Positions 1 to 7,992 of a DNA stretch of 64,000 nucleotides are shown in pieces. Positions within the stretch are counted from its first letter, which is position 1. Each line of letters opens with the position of its first letter. The stretch is taken from contig CAYNRG010000005.1 in the NCBI GenBank assembly GCA_964399545.1, positions 77,169 to 141,168 on the forward strand, written 5' to 3'. Below the pieces are notes generated by a model. That model worked only from the letters and a program-made list of their open reading frames with translations, ran no database searches and was not told the DNA's origin. A program made the position numbers and the translations under genes. This DNA comes from CAYNRG01 sp964399545 (lineage in GTDB: Bacteria; Bacillota_I; Bacilli_A; Erysipelotrichales; Erysipelotrichaceae).

Positions 1-158
1 ATGCGTCTATTATCGATGAAGAATTAATAAAAAATTCTGGAGGAATTGCAGTAGTTCACTTAAGTGATAAAAACATCCAGGTAATTGTAGGAACGCAAGT
101 ATATGCACTAAGACAGCAAATGGAAAAGGTGATACGAGAAAATGGTAATGAAATTTGA
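1..158 (+). CDS. PTS EIICB, glucose/maltose family (C-terminal fragment)
   Basis: The reading frame is already open at base 3 and ends at TGA 156-158, so only the last 51 residues are present. They include the segment SGGIAVVHL and then IQVIVGTQVYALRQQ. This matches the C-terminal end of the EIIB domain of glucose-family PTS permeases, where a glycine pair and a QVIIG-type strand close the fold. The catalytic cysteine and the membrane EIIC domain lie outside the window. The gene overlaps the next start by 17 bases, so the two are co-transcribed. A MalY-like enzyme follows, as in the enterobacterial malX-malY pair, which supports a maltose/glucose-type permease; the substrate cannot be read from this piece. 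Confidence 0.75.
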   Translation, partial: ASIIDEELIKNSGGIAVVHLSDKNIQVIVGTQVYALRQQMEKVIRENGNEI

Positions 159-1317
159 TAAAATTATTAATCGGAAAAATACATATTGTACACAATGGGA
201 TTATATTGAGGACCGATTTGAAGAAAGGGAATTGTTGCCATTTACGATATCAGATATGGACTTTGCGTGTCCTAAAGAGATAATAAAAACTATTTCAGAT
301 CGAAATAAGCATCCAATTTATGGTTATAGTCGATGGAAAAATAAAGAATATTTAGAATCAATTATAGCGTGGTATAAGAGACGTTTTGAGTGTGAAGTAG
401 AAAAAGAAGACATTATGTATAGTCCCAGTGTAATGTATTCAATATCAAAATTAATTTGCCTCCTCAGCAATGAAGGGGAGGCTGTGTGTATGTGCACCCC
501 AGCATATGATGCTTTTTTTAAAGTGATTGAGAACAATAATCGTATTGCTAGGTACTCAAAATTGAAAGAGTGTGGAGGAGAATATACTTTAGATTTTAAT
601 AGTTTAGAGAGAGAAATTAAAAATTCAAGAATTTTTCTCTTGTGTAATCCTCATAATCCAGTTGGCAGAGTATGGAGTGAGGAAGAATTAAGAAAAATAA
701 TAGAACTATGTGAACGATATGATGTATCAATAATTTCAGATGATATTCACATGGATATTGATTATAGTAGAAAAATGATTCCACTCATTAAACTTCGTTC
801 AAAGTGCACGATAGCTATTTGTACATCGCCGTCTAAAACATTTAATATTCCATCTTTAGGAGGATCGTATATTTTAAGTAAAAATAAAAATTTAATTTAT
901 CGCTTCGAAATGCTTACAAGATATACTGATTTCGTCAATTCACCATCTATTCTAAATGTTTTAGCTACGATTACAGCATATAATGAGTGTGAAAAATGGG
1001 TAGATGATCTTAATTCTTATTTATACGAGAATTTAATATTCACAAATCAATATATTAAGCAAAATATTCCTAAATTAAAGTATACGATAGCAGAAGGATG
1101 CTATTTTGCATGGATTGATTTTTCATCATTGGGTATTTCAGATGAAGATATGCAGCGGAAATTAATCCGAATTGGAAAAGTAGGAATAATGTCAGGAGTT
1201 ACTTATGGAGAAAAGAATAAGCTAAGGTTTCATGTGGGATGTCCACGAGAAAAGGTCATTGATGGATTGACTCGGCTTAAGCAAGTTGTGGAAGAAATAG
1301 AAGGAGAGAAAGTATGA
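142..1317 (+). CDS. MalY/PatB-family PLP-dependent aminotransferase / C-S lyase
   Basis: A 391-residue fold-type I PLP enzyme of usual MalY/PatB length. Visible landmarks are SDMDFACP near residue 37, NPHNPVGR (substrate/PLP binding), SDDIHMDI (the aspartate that contacts the PLP ring) and SPSKTFNIPSL, in which Lys232 should form the Schiff base. Family members cleave cystathionine or cysteine conjugates, and E. coli MalY also represses the maltose regulator. It overlaps the PTS EIICB gene upstream by 17 bases and the SIS gene downstream by 4 (ATGA), so it belongs to a sugar-transport operon. Whether it acts as a beta-lyase, an amino-sugar aminotransferase or a regulator is open. An alternative start is ATG 148. 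Confidence 0.82.
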   Translation: MVMKFDKIINRKNTYCTQWDYIEDRFEERELLPFTISDMDFACPKEIIKTISDRNKHPIYGYSRWKNKEYLESIIAWYKRRFECEVEKEDIMYSPSVMYSISKLICLLSNEGEAVCMCTPAYDAFFKVIENNNRIARYSKLKECGGEYTLDFNSLEREIKNSRIFLLCNPHNPVGRVWSEEELRKIIELCERYDVSIISDDIHMDIDYSRKMIPLIKLRSKCTIAICTSPSKTFNIPSLGGSYILSKNKNLIYRFEMLTRYTDFVNSPSILNVLATITAYNECEKWVDDLNSYLYENLIFTNQYIKQNIPKLKYTIAEGCYFAWIDFSSLGISDEDMQRKLIRIGKVGIMSGVTYGEKNKLRFHVGCPREKVIDGLTRLKQVVEEIEGEKV

Positions 1318-1895
1318 TAGTTAATAAAATTATGGAATCTGTTTCAAGAGAAAGGGAAGCAATCGATAAAATAACTCCAGAGGTTATAGCACGTTCTCAA
1401 TCTGCGATTGATTTAATTATAAATTGTAAAGGGAGAATTGTATTCACAGGAATAGGGAAGTCAGGATATATCGGCAGAAAGCTTGCTGCGACATACTCCT
1501 CTTTAGGAATACCTGCATTTTTTATACATGCTACAGAAAGTGTTCACGGTGATATGGGAATGATTATGAATGAAGATATTGTTTGGTTGATTTCTAATAG
1601 CGGTAAAACAGAAGAAATTTTAGTGATGCTAGAACACTTGAAAAATCGTAATGTAAAAAGTATTGGAATGTGTAGTGATGAACAAAGTTTACTAGCAACT
1701 TTAGCTTCAGTATCTATCATTTATCCTAAAGTGAAAGAAGCAGATGAGTATAATTTGGCTCCAACATCATCAACGACAGTCGCTCTTGTTCTTGGTGAAT
1801 CGATTGCTTGTGCAGTTTCACAAGAAAAGAAGTTTACAAAGCAAGACTTTTATCGCTTTCATCCTGGAGGGAGTCTAGGTTCAAGTGTAAAGTAA
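1314..1895 (+). CDS. SIS-domain sugar-phosphate isomerase, KpsF/GutQ type
   Basis: A 193-residue single SIS domain. GIGKSGYIGRKLA, the ESVHGDMGMI segment and LAPTSSTTVALVLGES are hallmarks of the arabinose-5-phosphate isomerase group (KpsF, KdsD, GutQ). Those enzymes interconvert ribulose-5-P and arabinose-5-P and usually carry two CBS domains (about 320 residues); here translation stops after the SIS domain, so this is a CBS-less form. The start overlaps the preceding stop by 4 bases. With a PTS permease and a PLP enzyme in the same operon it more likely handles a phosphorylated sugar or amino sugar than LPS or capsule Kdo; this is inference. A terminator follows within 30 bases. Confidence 0.78.
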   Translation: MIVNKIMESVSREREAIDKITPEVIARSQSAIDLIINCKGRIVFTGIGKSGYIGRKLAATYSSLGIPAFFIHATESVHGDMGMIMNEDIVWLISNSGKTEEILVMLEHLKNRNVKSIGMCSDEQSLLATLASVSIIYPKVKEADEYNLAPTSSTTVALVLGESIACAVSQEKKFTKQDFYRFHPGGSLGSSVK

Positions 1896-1920
1896 ATTGA
1901 TATAATAATAGCTTTAACTT

Positions 1921-1953
1921 AAAAATGCCACTAATTTTTCCAGTGGTATTTTT
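1921..1953 (+). terminator. Intrinsic terminator of the EIICB/malY/SIS operon
   Basis: A 12-bp stem (1921-1932 with 1942-1953, one G-U pair, core TGCCACT/AGTGGTA) with a 9-base loop. The 3' arm ends in a run of T. Confidence 0.85.
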
Positions 1954-1971
1954 AAATTGAGATAGCGTAAT

Positions 1972-1999
1972 TTGACACAAATTGTGAAAAAATTATAAT
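1972..1999 (+). promoter_or_regulatory. Sigma-A-type promoter of the PRD regulator
   Basis: TTGACA at 1972-1977 and TATAAT at 1994-1999 with a 16-base spacer, about 40 bases upstream of the regulator gene. Both hexamers are consensus, so the regulator is probably expressed constitutively. Confidence 0.8.
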
Positions 2000-2039
2000 T
2001 GTTGTACAATGAATATATTAAAGGAATTAGGTGATAAAC

Positions 2040-3938
2040 ATGAATGAGAGACAAAGGCGATTAATTCAAGTTTTGGAAGAGAAAGAGGAAGGGATCCATG
2101 GCAAGGAGTTAGCTAAATTACTGCGTGTTTCAAGCAGGACAATTAGGTCGGATGTTTTAACGATTAATCAGCATTATCAACAATCGATTATTCTATCATG
2201 CAAGCAATATGGATACAGAAGGAATAAAGAAATTTTACTAAATTTTATGGAAACATCAAAAATTCCGCAAACAGTAAAAGAGCGCTCTACATATCTTTTA
2301 AAATTGCTATTGTTATCAGAGAAAGAAATTTCCTTTCTAGAGTTAGAAAAGAAACTCTTTATTGCGGAGACATCTCTTCGAAATGAACTAAAAGGAATTC
2401 GCCAACAATTGGAAAAGTATTCAAGTCTAAGAGTTCAATCAAAAAATCATTATCTTAAATTGCTAGGAAAAGAAGAAGAGAAGCGAAAGTTATATAAAGA
2501 GTTGTTAAAGTCAGAAATAAAGGATAATTTCATTAATTTAGATCAAATTGCGGAATTGTATACAAATTTTGACTTGCTAGAAATAAAGTCTATTATGGAT
2601 GCCATTGTCAAGGAGCAAGGATACTCACTACATGCTTTAGAAACACCGATGATGATGTTGCATTTAGGTATTTCTTTAGAAAGGATGCTAAAAGGAAACT
2701 ATTATCAAGCAGGTATGGACACAATCAAAGAAATTGAAAATATGGAGGAATACAGAATTGCTGAAGCTTATTACAAAAAAATAGGGTTTAAATATTGTTT
2801 AGAAATTCCTAAAGGGGAAGTTCGGTTAATGGCGATGATGCTTCTAGGAAAAAGAAGTTCTTTATTTTACAATGATGCTATCAAGGAAAATAATACGTTT
2901 TTAGAGGGAATAATTATAGAAATGCTAGGAGAAATAGAAACTGCATTTGGAATTGACTTTAGTCAAGATCAGCAACTGATTGATTCTTTGACTGCACATG
3001 TGTATACATTATTACAACGGAAAAAGGTTCAAGCGTCTTTACAAAATCCGCTGCTAAGAAAGATTAAAGAAAACTATCCATTAATTTTTGATAGTGGTGT
3101 GAGGTCCGTGCGATTTCTAGAAATGAAATTAGGACTTTCTCTAGATGAACATGAGGTAAGTTTAATTGCCTTGCATTTAGGAGCTTCCTACGATCGTAGA
3201 AAAGACAAAGAAATATATAGGGGAGTCCTTGTTTTTCCAGGTAATCAAGCTCTATTGAATCAGTTAATGACTAAGATTAATTATTATTTTGAAGAGCGAT
3301 TACAGTTGGTTGCTGGAATGACTTATATTCAAGAAGAACTGTTATCCGAAAAAATTGATTTAATCATAGCTGTATCAGAGATGAATTATCGAGGGAGATT
3401 AAGATTACTCACCATTTCTCCGTTTTTTGACTATAATGACCAACGGAAAACTAGTCAAGAATTGGATGAATTAGATCGATTAAAGTTTAAAGAGTCATTA
3501 GAAGAAGAAGTTTTACAATTGATGGATCCAACTTATTTTCTTTGCCAGAAAGAATTTAAAACAAAAGAGGAAGTAATAGATACGGTTTGTAAAAAATTAC
3601 TAGATGATGGAATTGTTCAAGAGGGATATCGTGAATCACTTTTGAAACGAGAAGAGTTATCTAGTACAAGTTTTGCATATTTTTTTGCAACACCACATGC
3701 TCTACATGAATTTGTAAAAATATCAAAACTCCCTATTGTTTTGCTACAGAAACCAATCCAGTGGGGAGAACATAAGGTGAAGATGATTATATTTTTGGTA
3801 ATTAGGAAAGAAGATCATCATTTAACAAAGGCATTTTTTGAATGGTTAGGGTTTAAGCTAACCAATACAGAAGAAGTATTAGTATTATCAAATTCTTCCA
3901 GTTACGATGCTTATATTGAACAAATAAGAACAAGATAG
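2040..3938 (+). CDS. PRD-domain transcriptional activator with EIIB-like and EIIA domains (BglG/MtlR-like)
   Basis: About 632 residues. Order: N-terminal winged helix-turn-helix (GIHGKELAKLLRVSSRTIRSD), second HTH-like region, PRD1 (about 165-270), PRD2 (about 280-385), EIIB-like domain (from GVLVFPGNQ), C-terminal EIIA domain with the phospho-accepting motif TPHALHE. PRD2 keeps both histidines (TAHVYTLLQ and IALHLGASY); in PRD1 the second position reads AMMLLGKR, so that histidine is replaced by Met. DNA-binding activators of this type are controlled by HPr/EIIB phosphorylation. The PTS operon 185 bases downstream on the same strand is the obvious target. ATG 2040 has AGGTG 6 bases before it; an in-frame GTG at 2031 would add three residues. 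Confidence 0.85.
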   Translation: MNERQRRLIQVLEEKEEGIHGKELAKLLRVSSRTIRSDVLTINQHYQQSIILSCKQYGYRRNKEILLNFMETSKIPQTVKERSTYLLKLLLLSEKEISFLELEKKLFIAETSLRNELKGIRQQLEKYSSLRVQSKNHYLKLLGKEEEKRKLYKELLKSEIKDNFINLDQIAELYTNFDLLEIKSIMDAIVKEQGYSLHALETPMMMLHLGISLERMLKGNYYQAGMDTIKEIENMEEYRIAEAYYKKIGFKYCLEIPKGEVRLMAMMLLGKRSSLFYNDAIKENNTFLEGIIIEMLGEIETAFGIDFSQDQQLIDSLTAHVYTLLQRKKVQASLQNPLLRKIKENYPLIFDSGVRSVRFLEMKLGLSLDEHEVSLIALHLGASYDRRKDKEIYRGVLVFPGNQALLNQLMTKINYYFEERLQLVAGMTYIQEELLSEKIDLIIAVSEMNYRGRLRLLTISPFFDYNDQRKTSQELDELDRLKFKESLEEEVLQLMDPTYFLCQKEFKTKEEVIDTVCKKLLDDGIVQEGYRESLLKREELSSTSFAYFFATPHALHEFVKISKLPIVLLQKPIQWGEHKVKMIIFLVIRKEDHHLTKAFFEWLGFKLTNTEEVLVLSNSSSYDAYIEQIRTR

Positions 3939-4011
3939 AATTTAATGTTAAATAATAAGGTTATTACTGCATAAATGGGGATAGGTTTAAAGAAGGGTAA
4001 TAAAAGTAAAT

Positions 4012-4067
4012 TTTCCTAAGATGAGGAAATAGATAGTGAAGGTCTGGATCAGAAAAGAAGGTATAAT
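4012..4067 (+). promoter_or_regulatory. Probable activator-dependent promoter of the PTS operon
   Basis: TATAAT at 4062-4067 stands without a recognisable -35 hexamer. An inverted repeat (TTTCCT 4012-4017 / AGGAAA 4024-4029) sits at about -45 to -60, where an activator such as the upstream PRD protein would bind. The operator assignment is inference. Confidence 0.45.
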
Positions 4068-4123
4068 AAATTTAGGAGGAAAACTCTTAGATTGCTAATA
4101 GAAAAAGAAAGGAGAGTGAGTTT

Positions 4124-4561
4124 GTGCTAAAAGAAGAGTATGTCGTAGTTAAGAAACAGGTGGATTCTTGGCAAGAAGCTATTGAGATTGCATCACTTCC
4201 GTTAGTTAGAGATGGGGTTATTACAAGCAATTATGTAAAAAAGATGATTGCTAATGTAATAGAGTTAGGACCATACATAGTAATTTCCAATGATGTGGCA
4301 ATTCCACATGCAAAAGCGGAAGATGGTGTACATCAAGCTGGTATGTCAATTTTGAAGTTACAAGAGAAAGTTCTGTTTGATAAGCAATTGAATAAAGGAG
4401 CAACGGTTATCCTAGTTTTAGCAACTACTTGTGGAGAAGACCATTTGAAGTTATTGAAGAAAATTTCTATATTTTTATCAAATCCTAGGCGGTATGCTCT
4501 GTTACTTCAATGTGATGATCCAACTGAAATTTACAATCTATGGAGTGAAGAAGAAAGATGA
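4124..4561 (+). CDS. PTS EIIA component, ascorbate/mannitol-type (UlaC-like)
   Basis: 145 residues, the usual length of a stand-alone type-2 EIIA protein. The motif SNDVAIPHAKAEDG places the phospho-accepting histidine at residue 62, followed by the GVHQAG segment seen in UlaC/SgcA proteins. It would pass phosphate from HPr to the EIIB encoded next, in the cytoplasm. Translation starts at GTG 4124 behind AAAGGAG. Its stop overlaps the EIIB start by 4 bases. First gene of a five-gene operon running to 7883. Confidence 0.87.
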   Translation: MLKEEYVVVKKQVDSWQEAIEIASLPLVRDGVITSNYVKKMIANVIELGPYIVISNDVAIPHAKAEDGVHQAGMSILKLQEKVLFDKQLNKGATVILVLATTCGEDHLKLLKKISIFLSNPRRYALLLQCDDPTEIYNLWSEEER

Positions 4562-4821
4562 AAATTTTATGTGTTTGTGGGTTGGGGCAAGGAACCAGCT
4601 TAATTTTAAGAATGAATGTTGAAGAAGTTCTAAAGGAGTTAGGTATCAAAGTTGATGTAGAAAACACAGATGTGAGCTCTGCTTCAAGCATGATTTGTGA
4701 CTACATTGTAACCAATGCTGTATTATCTTCTGAAATTACGAATGATACACCACGAATTTTGGTTGAGAATTATTTTGATAAAGAAGAAATTAAACAAGCA
4801 ATACAAGAGAAAATTCAATAA
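4558..4821 (+). CDS. PTS EIIB component, ascorbate-type (UlaB-like)
   Basis: 87 residues, a complete small EIIB. The N-terminal P-loop-like motif CGLGQGTS carries the phosphocysteine (Cys7), as in UlaB (CGNGQGSS type). The rest alternates strands and helices as expected. It accepts phosphate from EIIA His62 and phosphorylates the incoming sugar on the EIIC encoded by the next gene. ATGA overlap upstream; 12 bases separate it from the EIIC gene. Confidence 0.87.
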   Translation: MKILCVCGLGQGTSLILRMNVEEVLKELGIKVDVENTDVSSASSMICDYIVTNAVLSSEITNDTPRILVENYFDKEEIKQAIQEKIQ

Positions 4822-4833
4822 GAGGGGGAATGA

Positions 4834-6147
4834 ATGATGGAATTAATCTATTCTTTTGTTACATGGTTAGCAGATAATGTTTTTGGAGTGCCAGCTTTTT
4901 TAATTGGAATAGTAGTTTTAATGGGCTTAATTTTGCAAAAAGCTTCTGTGACAAAAATGATCTCAGGAACTTTAAAAGCTATCATGGGATTTTTAATTAT
5001 TAATATTGGTGCGGGAGTTATTGTTGGAGCGTTAAATATATTTCAACCAATGTGGGCAGAAATTTTTAATTTATCAAGCAATAGTATGCCAGTGGATTTT
5101 ATGGGATTCGATAACTTCAATGGTCAATTTGGAGGAACGATTGCTATTATTATGTCTTTGGGGTTTTTAGTAAATGTAATGTTGGCTCGTTTCACAAAGT
5201 TTAAATATATCTATTTAACAGGTCATATGATGTTTTGGACCATTGCGATATTTTTAGGTATTATTGTACATGCTAATCCAGATGCGAATATGGCAATAGT
5301 AATTCCGGTTTTATCCTTGTTTATGGGGATATACTGGACACTACAACCAGCTTTAACTCAGAAAACAATGAGAAAAATTACGGGGAATGACTCAGTTGCA
5401 CTGGGACATACGGTCGGAATTGGTGCATGGCTTGCTGGACTATGTGGGAAATTTGTTGGTGGAAAAAACCCAAAATCGTCTGAAGATATTAAAATTAGTG
5501 AAAAATTCTCTTTTTTAAGAGATTCTAATGTAATTACAACTATTACTATGGGAACTTTATTTGTTTTAGGAGGAGCTATTTTGATAGGAAAAAACACGCC
5601 TAATGCAGTAGCGCTAATAGAAACTTCAGGCACACAAGATTTTATTATTTATTGTATTATTAAGTCGATTGAATTTTCTGCAGGGATTGCTGTTGTTTTA
5701 TATGGGGTGCGATTGTTTATTGGTGAGCTTGTACCGGCTTTTAAAGGAATATCAACTAAATTAGTTCCAGGAGCTATTCCCGCATTTGATTGCCCAATTG
5801 TTTTCCCGTATGCGCCAAACGCAGTAATATTTGGGTTTGTAGGAGCTTTTTTAGGAGGAATTTTATGGATGATTATTCTTGGAAATACAGTGGGATATGT
5901 TTTTGTTCCAACAATGATTGTCTTATTCTTTCATGGAGCCACTGCAGGTGTTTTCGGAAATGCAACAGGAGGATATAGAGGAGCTCTTTTTGGAGGTTTC
6001 TTAATTGCCACTTTAGTTGCGGTGGGTCAATGGCTAACAGTTAGTCACCTACTGTCATCGACTATCCCCGATACAGCATCTTGGGCAGCTGATACAGATA
6101 TGTTTATTTTAGGCCCATTCTTTTACTTAATTGGAAAGTTATTTTAA
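4834..6147 (+). CDS. PTS EIIC permease, ascorbate family (UlaA/SgaT-like)
   Basis: 437 residues with about ten hydrophobic membrane segments. Characteristic of the SgaT/UlaA superfamily are the start with GVPAFLIGIVVLMGLILQK, the central GHTVGIGAWLAGLCGKFVGG loop and the C-terminal FHGATAGVFGNATGGYRGA motif. It forms the membrane channel through which the substrate is taken up and phosphorylated. SD GAGGGGG lies 5 bases before ATG 4834, and a second ATG follows at once. Relatives transport L-ascorbate, but many SgaT paralogs have unknown substrates; the enzymes encoded downstream do not match the ula pathway (no UlaD/E/F here), so the substrate is probably different. Confidence 0.85.
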   Translation: MMELIYSFVTWLADNVFGVPAFLIGIVVLMGLILQKASVTKMISGTLKAIMGFLIINIGAGVIVGALNIFQPMWAEIFNLSSNSMPVDFMGFDNFNGQFGGTIAIIMSLGFLVNVMLARFTKFKYIYLTGHMMFWTIAIFLGIIVHANPDANMAIVIPVLSLFMGIYWTLQPALTQKTMRKITGNDSVALGHTVGIGAWLAGLCGKFVGGKNPKSSEDIKISEKFSFLRDSNVITTITMGTLFVLGGAILIGKNTPNAVALIETSGTQDFIIYCIIKSIEFSAGIAVVLYGVRLFIGELVPAFKGISTKLVPGAIPAFDCPIVFPYAPNAVIFGFVGAFLGGILWMIILGNTVGYVFVPTMIVLFFHGATAGVFGNATGGYRGALFGGFLIATLVAVGQWLTVSHLLSSTIPDTASWAADTDMFILGPFFYLIGKLF

Positions 6148-6151
6148 GATA

Positions 6152-7153
6152 ATGGGGAGAATTAGAACGATATTGAAGGATATTACCTCGGAAGAGTTGG
6201 GGATAACTAATGCTCATGAGCATCTTGTTTGTCGACCTCCATATTGGGTAATACACCAAGAAAATGATTTACTTTTAGATGATGAATCAAAGACATTGCA
6301 AGATGTTTTAGACTTTAAATACAATGGCGGTAAAAGTATTGTTGATGCGACAGCAATTGATTATGGAAGAGATATTGCGGCTGTTGCTAATATTTCAAGT
6401 CAAACCAAGATTCATATAGTTGCAACGGCAGGATTTAATAAAAGTTTTCTGTGGAATGCTCCATTGCCAGATCGTTTAAAATCGTTAATTGGAGAACAAT
6501 TTGAAACATATAAAGATTGGATTGAGAAATCAACCATTGAAGAGTTAGTTGATTTTGTATCTAAAGAAATTGAAGAAGGTTTAGAAGGAACATCATATAG
6601 AGCAGGGCAGGTAAAGTTTGGAACTTCGTATAATTCAATTAAACCATTGGAAGTTAAAATTTTAAAAGTGGCTTGTGCGGTGCACAAACGAACTAAAGCT
6701 CCTATTCATTCTCATACAGAAGGAGGAACAATGGCTTTGGAACAAATTGAACTTCTTTTATTGGAAGGGATTGATTTGAAATATGTAACTTTTGGTCATA
6801 TGGATCGCAACTGTGATTTCTATTACCATGAACAAATTGCGAAAACAGGAGCGTTTCTTTCTTTTGATGGATTAGGTAAAAACAAGTATGGACCTGAAAG
6901 TTTGCGAATTGATGCAATTATTAATTTAATTAACTTAGGTTATGAAGATCAGATTGTTTTAGGAGGAGATACTGCACGGAGAAGTTACTATAAACATTAT
7001 GATTATGGATTAGGGTTGGAGTATTTATTAAAAAAATGGTCAGTTCGTTTTGTGGACGAGTGTGAAAGGAGAGGCTTAGATGGAAAGAAGTTAATAGAGA
7101 AACTATTAGTTAAAAATCCAGCGCGAGCCTTAAGTTTTAAAGATGGAGATTAA
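6152..7153 (+). CDS. Phosphotriesterase-family metal-dependent hydrolase (probable lactonase)
   Basis: 333 residues from ATG 6152; an in-frame TTG at 6131 would overlap the EIIC gene and add seven residues. It is an amidohydrolase-superfamily TIM barrel with all binuclear-metal ligands of the phosphotriesterase family in place: His22 and His24 (TNAHEHL), a lysine that is probably carboxylated, Lys155 (AGQVKFG), His188 (PIHSHTEGG), His216 (FGHMDR) and Asp273 (LGGDTARR). Family members hydrolyse lactones, sugar lactone phosphates or organophosphates. In a PTS operon the natural reading is ring-opening of a phosphorylated lactone made during uptake. Overlaps the creatininase-family gene by 11 bases, so the two are translationally coupled. 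Substrate unknown. Confidence 0.83.
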   Translation: MGRIRTILKDITSEELGITNAHEHLVCRPPYWVIHQENDLLLDDESKTLQDVLDFKYNGGKSIVDATAIDYGRDIAAVANISSQTKIHIVATAGFNKSFLWNAPLPDRLKSLIGEQFETYKDWIEKSTIEELVDFVSKEIEEGLEGTSYRAGQVKFGTSYNSIKPLEVKILKVACAVHKRTKAPIHSHTEGGTMALEQIELLLLEGIDLKYVTFGHMDRNCDFYYHEQIAKTGAFLSFDGLGKNKYGPESLRIDAIINLINLGYEDQIVLGGDTARRSYYKHYDYGLGLEYLLKKWSVRFVDECERRGLDGKKLIEKLLVKNPARALSFKDGD

Positions 7154-7883
7154 AGTAGGGAACTATACGAGTTCAACTATTCACGAAGCATATCAACAAG
7201 CCCAAAATGTGATTTTTCCGCTAGGGGCAATTGAAGCACATGGTGCCCACCTCCCTCTTGCGACTGATAATTTAATTGCTGAGGCATATTGTACTGCTTT
7301 AGCAGCGGAAACTAATTCTCTCATGTTGCCACTTTTACCATATGGGCAAGTTTGGAGTTTAGAAAAAGCTCCAGGAAGCATTCATATTAAGGAAGAGACG
7401 TTAGTGTTATTTATTGAGGATATTATTAAGTCTTTAGATAAAGATCGAGTCAAAATGGTTACCATAGTTACAACGCATTTTGGGAATAAAAATGCTATTA
7501 TGCAAGTTGCACGGCGCGTTTATGAAAAATTAAATATTAAAGTTATTTGTCTTACTTATCCTAATTTGAAAGAAAATAAAGAAATTTTTGACCAAAGATG
7601 TAGTCAAGATAATTTCTTTCATGCTGATGAAATTGAAACTTCTCTTTTACTTTCTTTTGCAAATCAGTTGGTAGATATCTCTAAATATAAGAAGGGGTTG
7701 CTCACTTTAGATGAAAGATTAATGTATACACCAATAAGATGGACTGAATTTACTCAAGATTATATTGTTGGAGATCCAGCGCAGGCTAGTGCTGAAAAAG
7801 GGGAACAGTTTTTGAAACTGACAATTCAGTCCGCAAAGAAAATTATAGAAGAAGAGTTAAGGGAAGTAGAAATGAAGAAATAA
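7143..7883 (+). CDS. Creatininase-family amidohydrolase
   Basis: 246 residues, the normal size. FPLGAIEAHGAHLPLATDN gives the metal ligands Glu31, His33 and Asp42, and HADEIETSLLL is the second signature. The usual NGHGGN motif reads TTHFGNKN here, keeping the histidine. Family members open cyclic amides (creatinine), cleave formamides in riboflavin/deazaflavin synthesis (ArfB) or trim peptides (MftE). The gene overlaps the phosphotriesterase-family gene by 11 bases and is last in the PTS operon, so it probably acts on the same phosphorylated compound, perhaps at an amide bond. The role is inference; family membership is clear. Confidence 0.82.
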   Translation: MEIKVGNYTSSTIHEAYQQAQNVIFPLGAIEAHGAHLPLATDNLIAEAYCTALAAETNSLMLPLLPYGQVWSLEKAPGSIHIKEETLVLFIEDIIKSLDKDRVKMVTIVTTHFGNKNAIMQVARRVYEKLNIKVICLTYPNLKENKEIFDQRCSQDNFFHADEIETSLLLSFANQLVDISKYKKGLLTLDERLMYTPIRWTEFTQDYIVGDPAQASAEKGEQFLKLTIQSAKKIIEEELREVEMKK

Positions 7884-7956
7884 TCAGTAAGTCTTAAGCG
7901 ATAGTCTTTAGACAATGAAATTATTTATGTGATTTTAAAGGCGTGGTATAAAATGA

Positions 7957-7992
7957 AATAAGAAGATTACTTATGCAATCTTCTTATTTTTT
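7957..7992. terminator. Bidirectional terminator between convergent units
   Basis: A perfect 12-bp stem (7957-7968 with 7977-7988, AATAAGAAGATT type) around an 8-base loop, with T-runs outward on both strands. It serves the PTS operon on the plus strand and overlaps the stop codon of the MerR gene on the minus strand. Confidence 0.9.
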
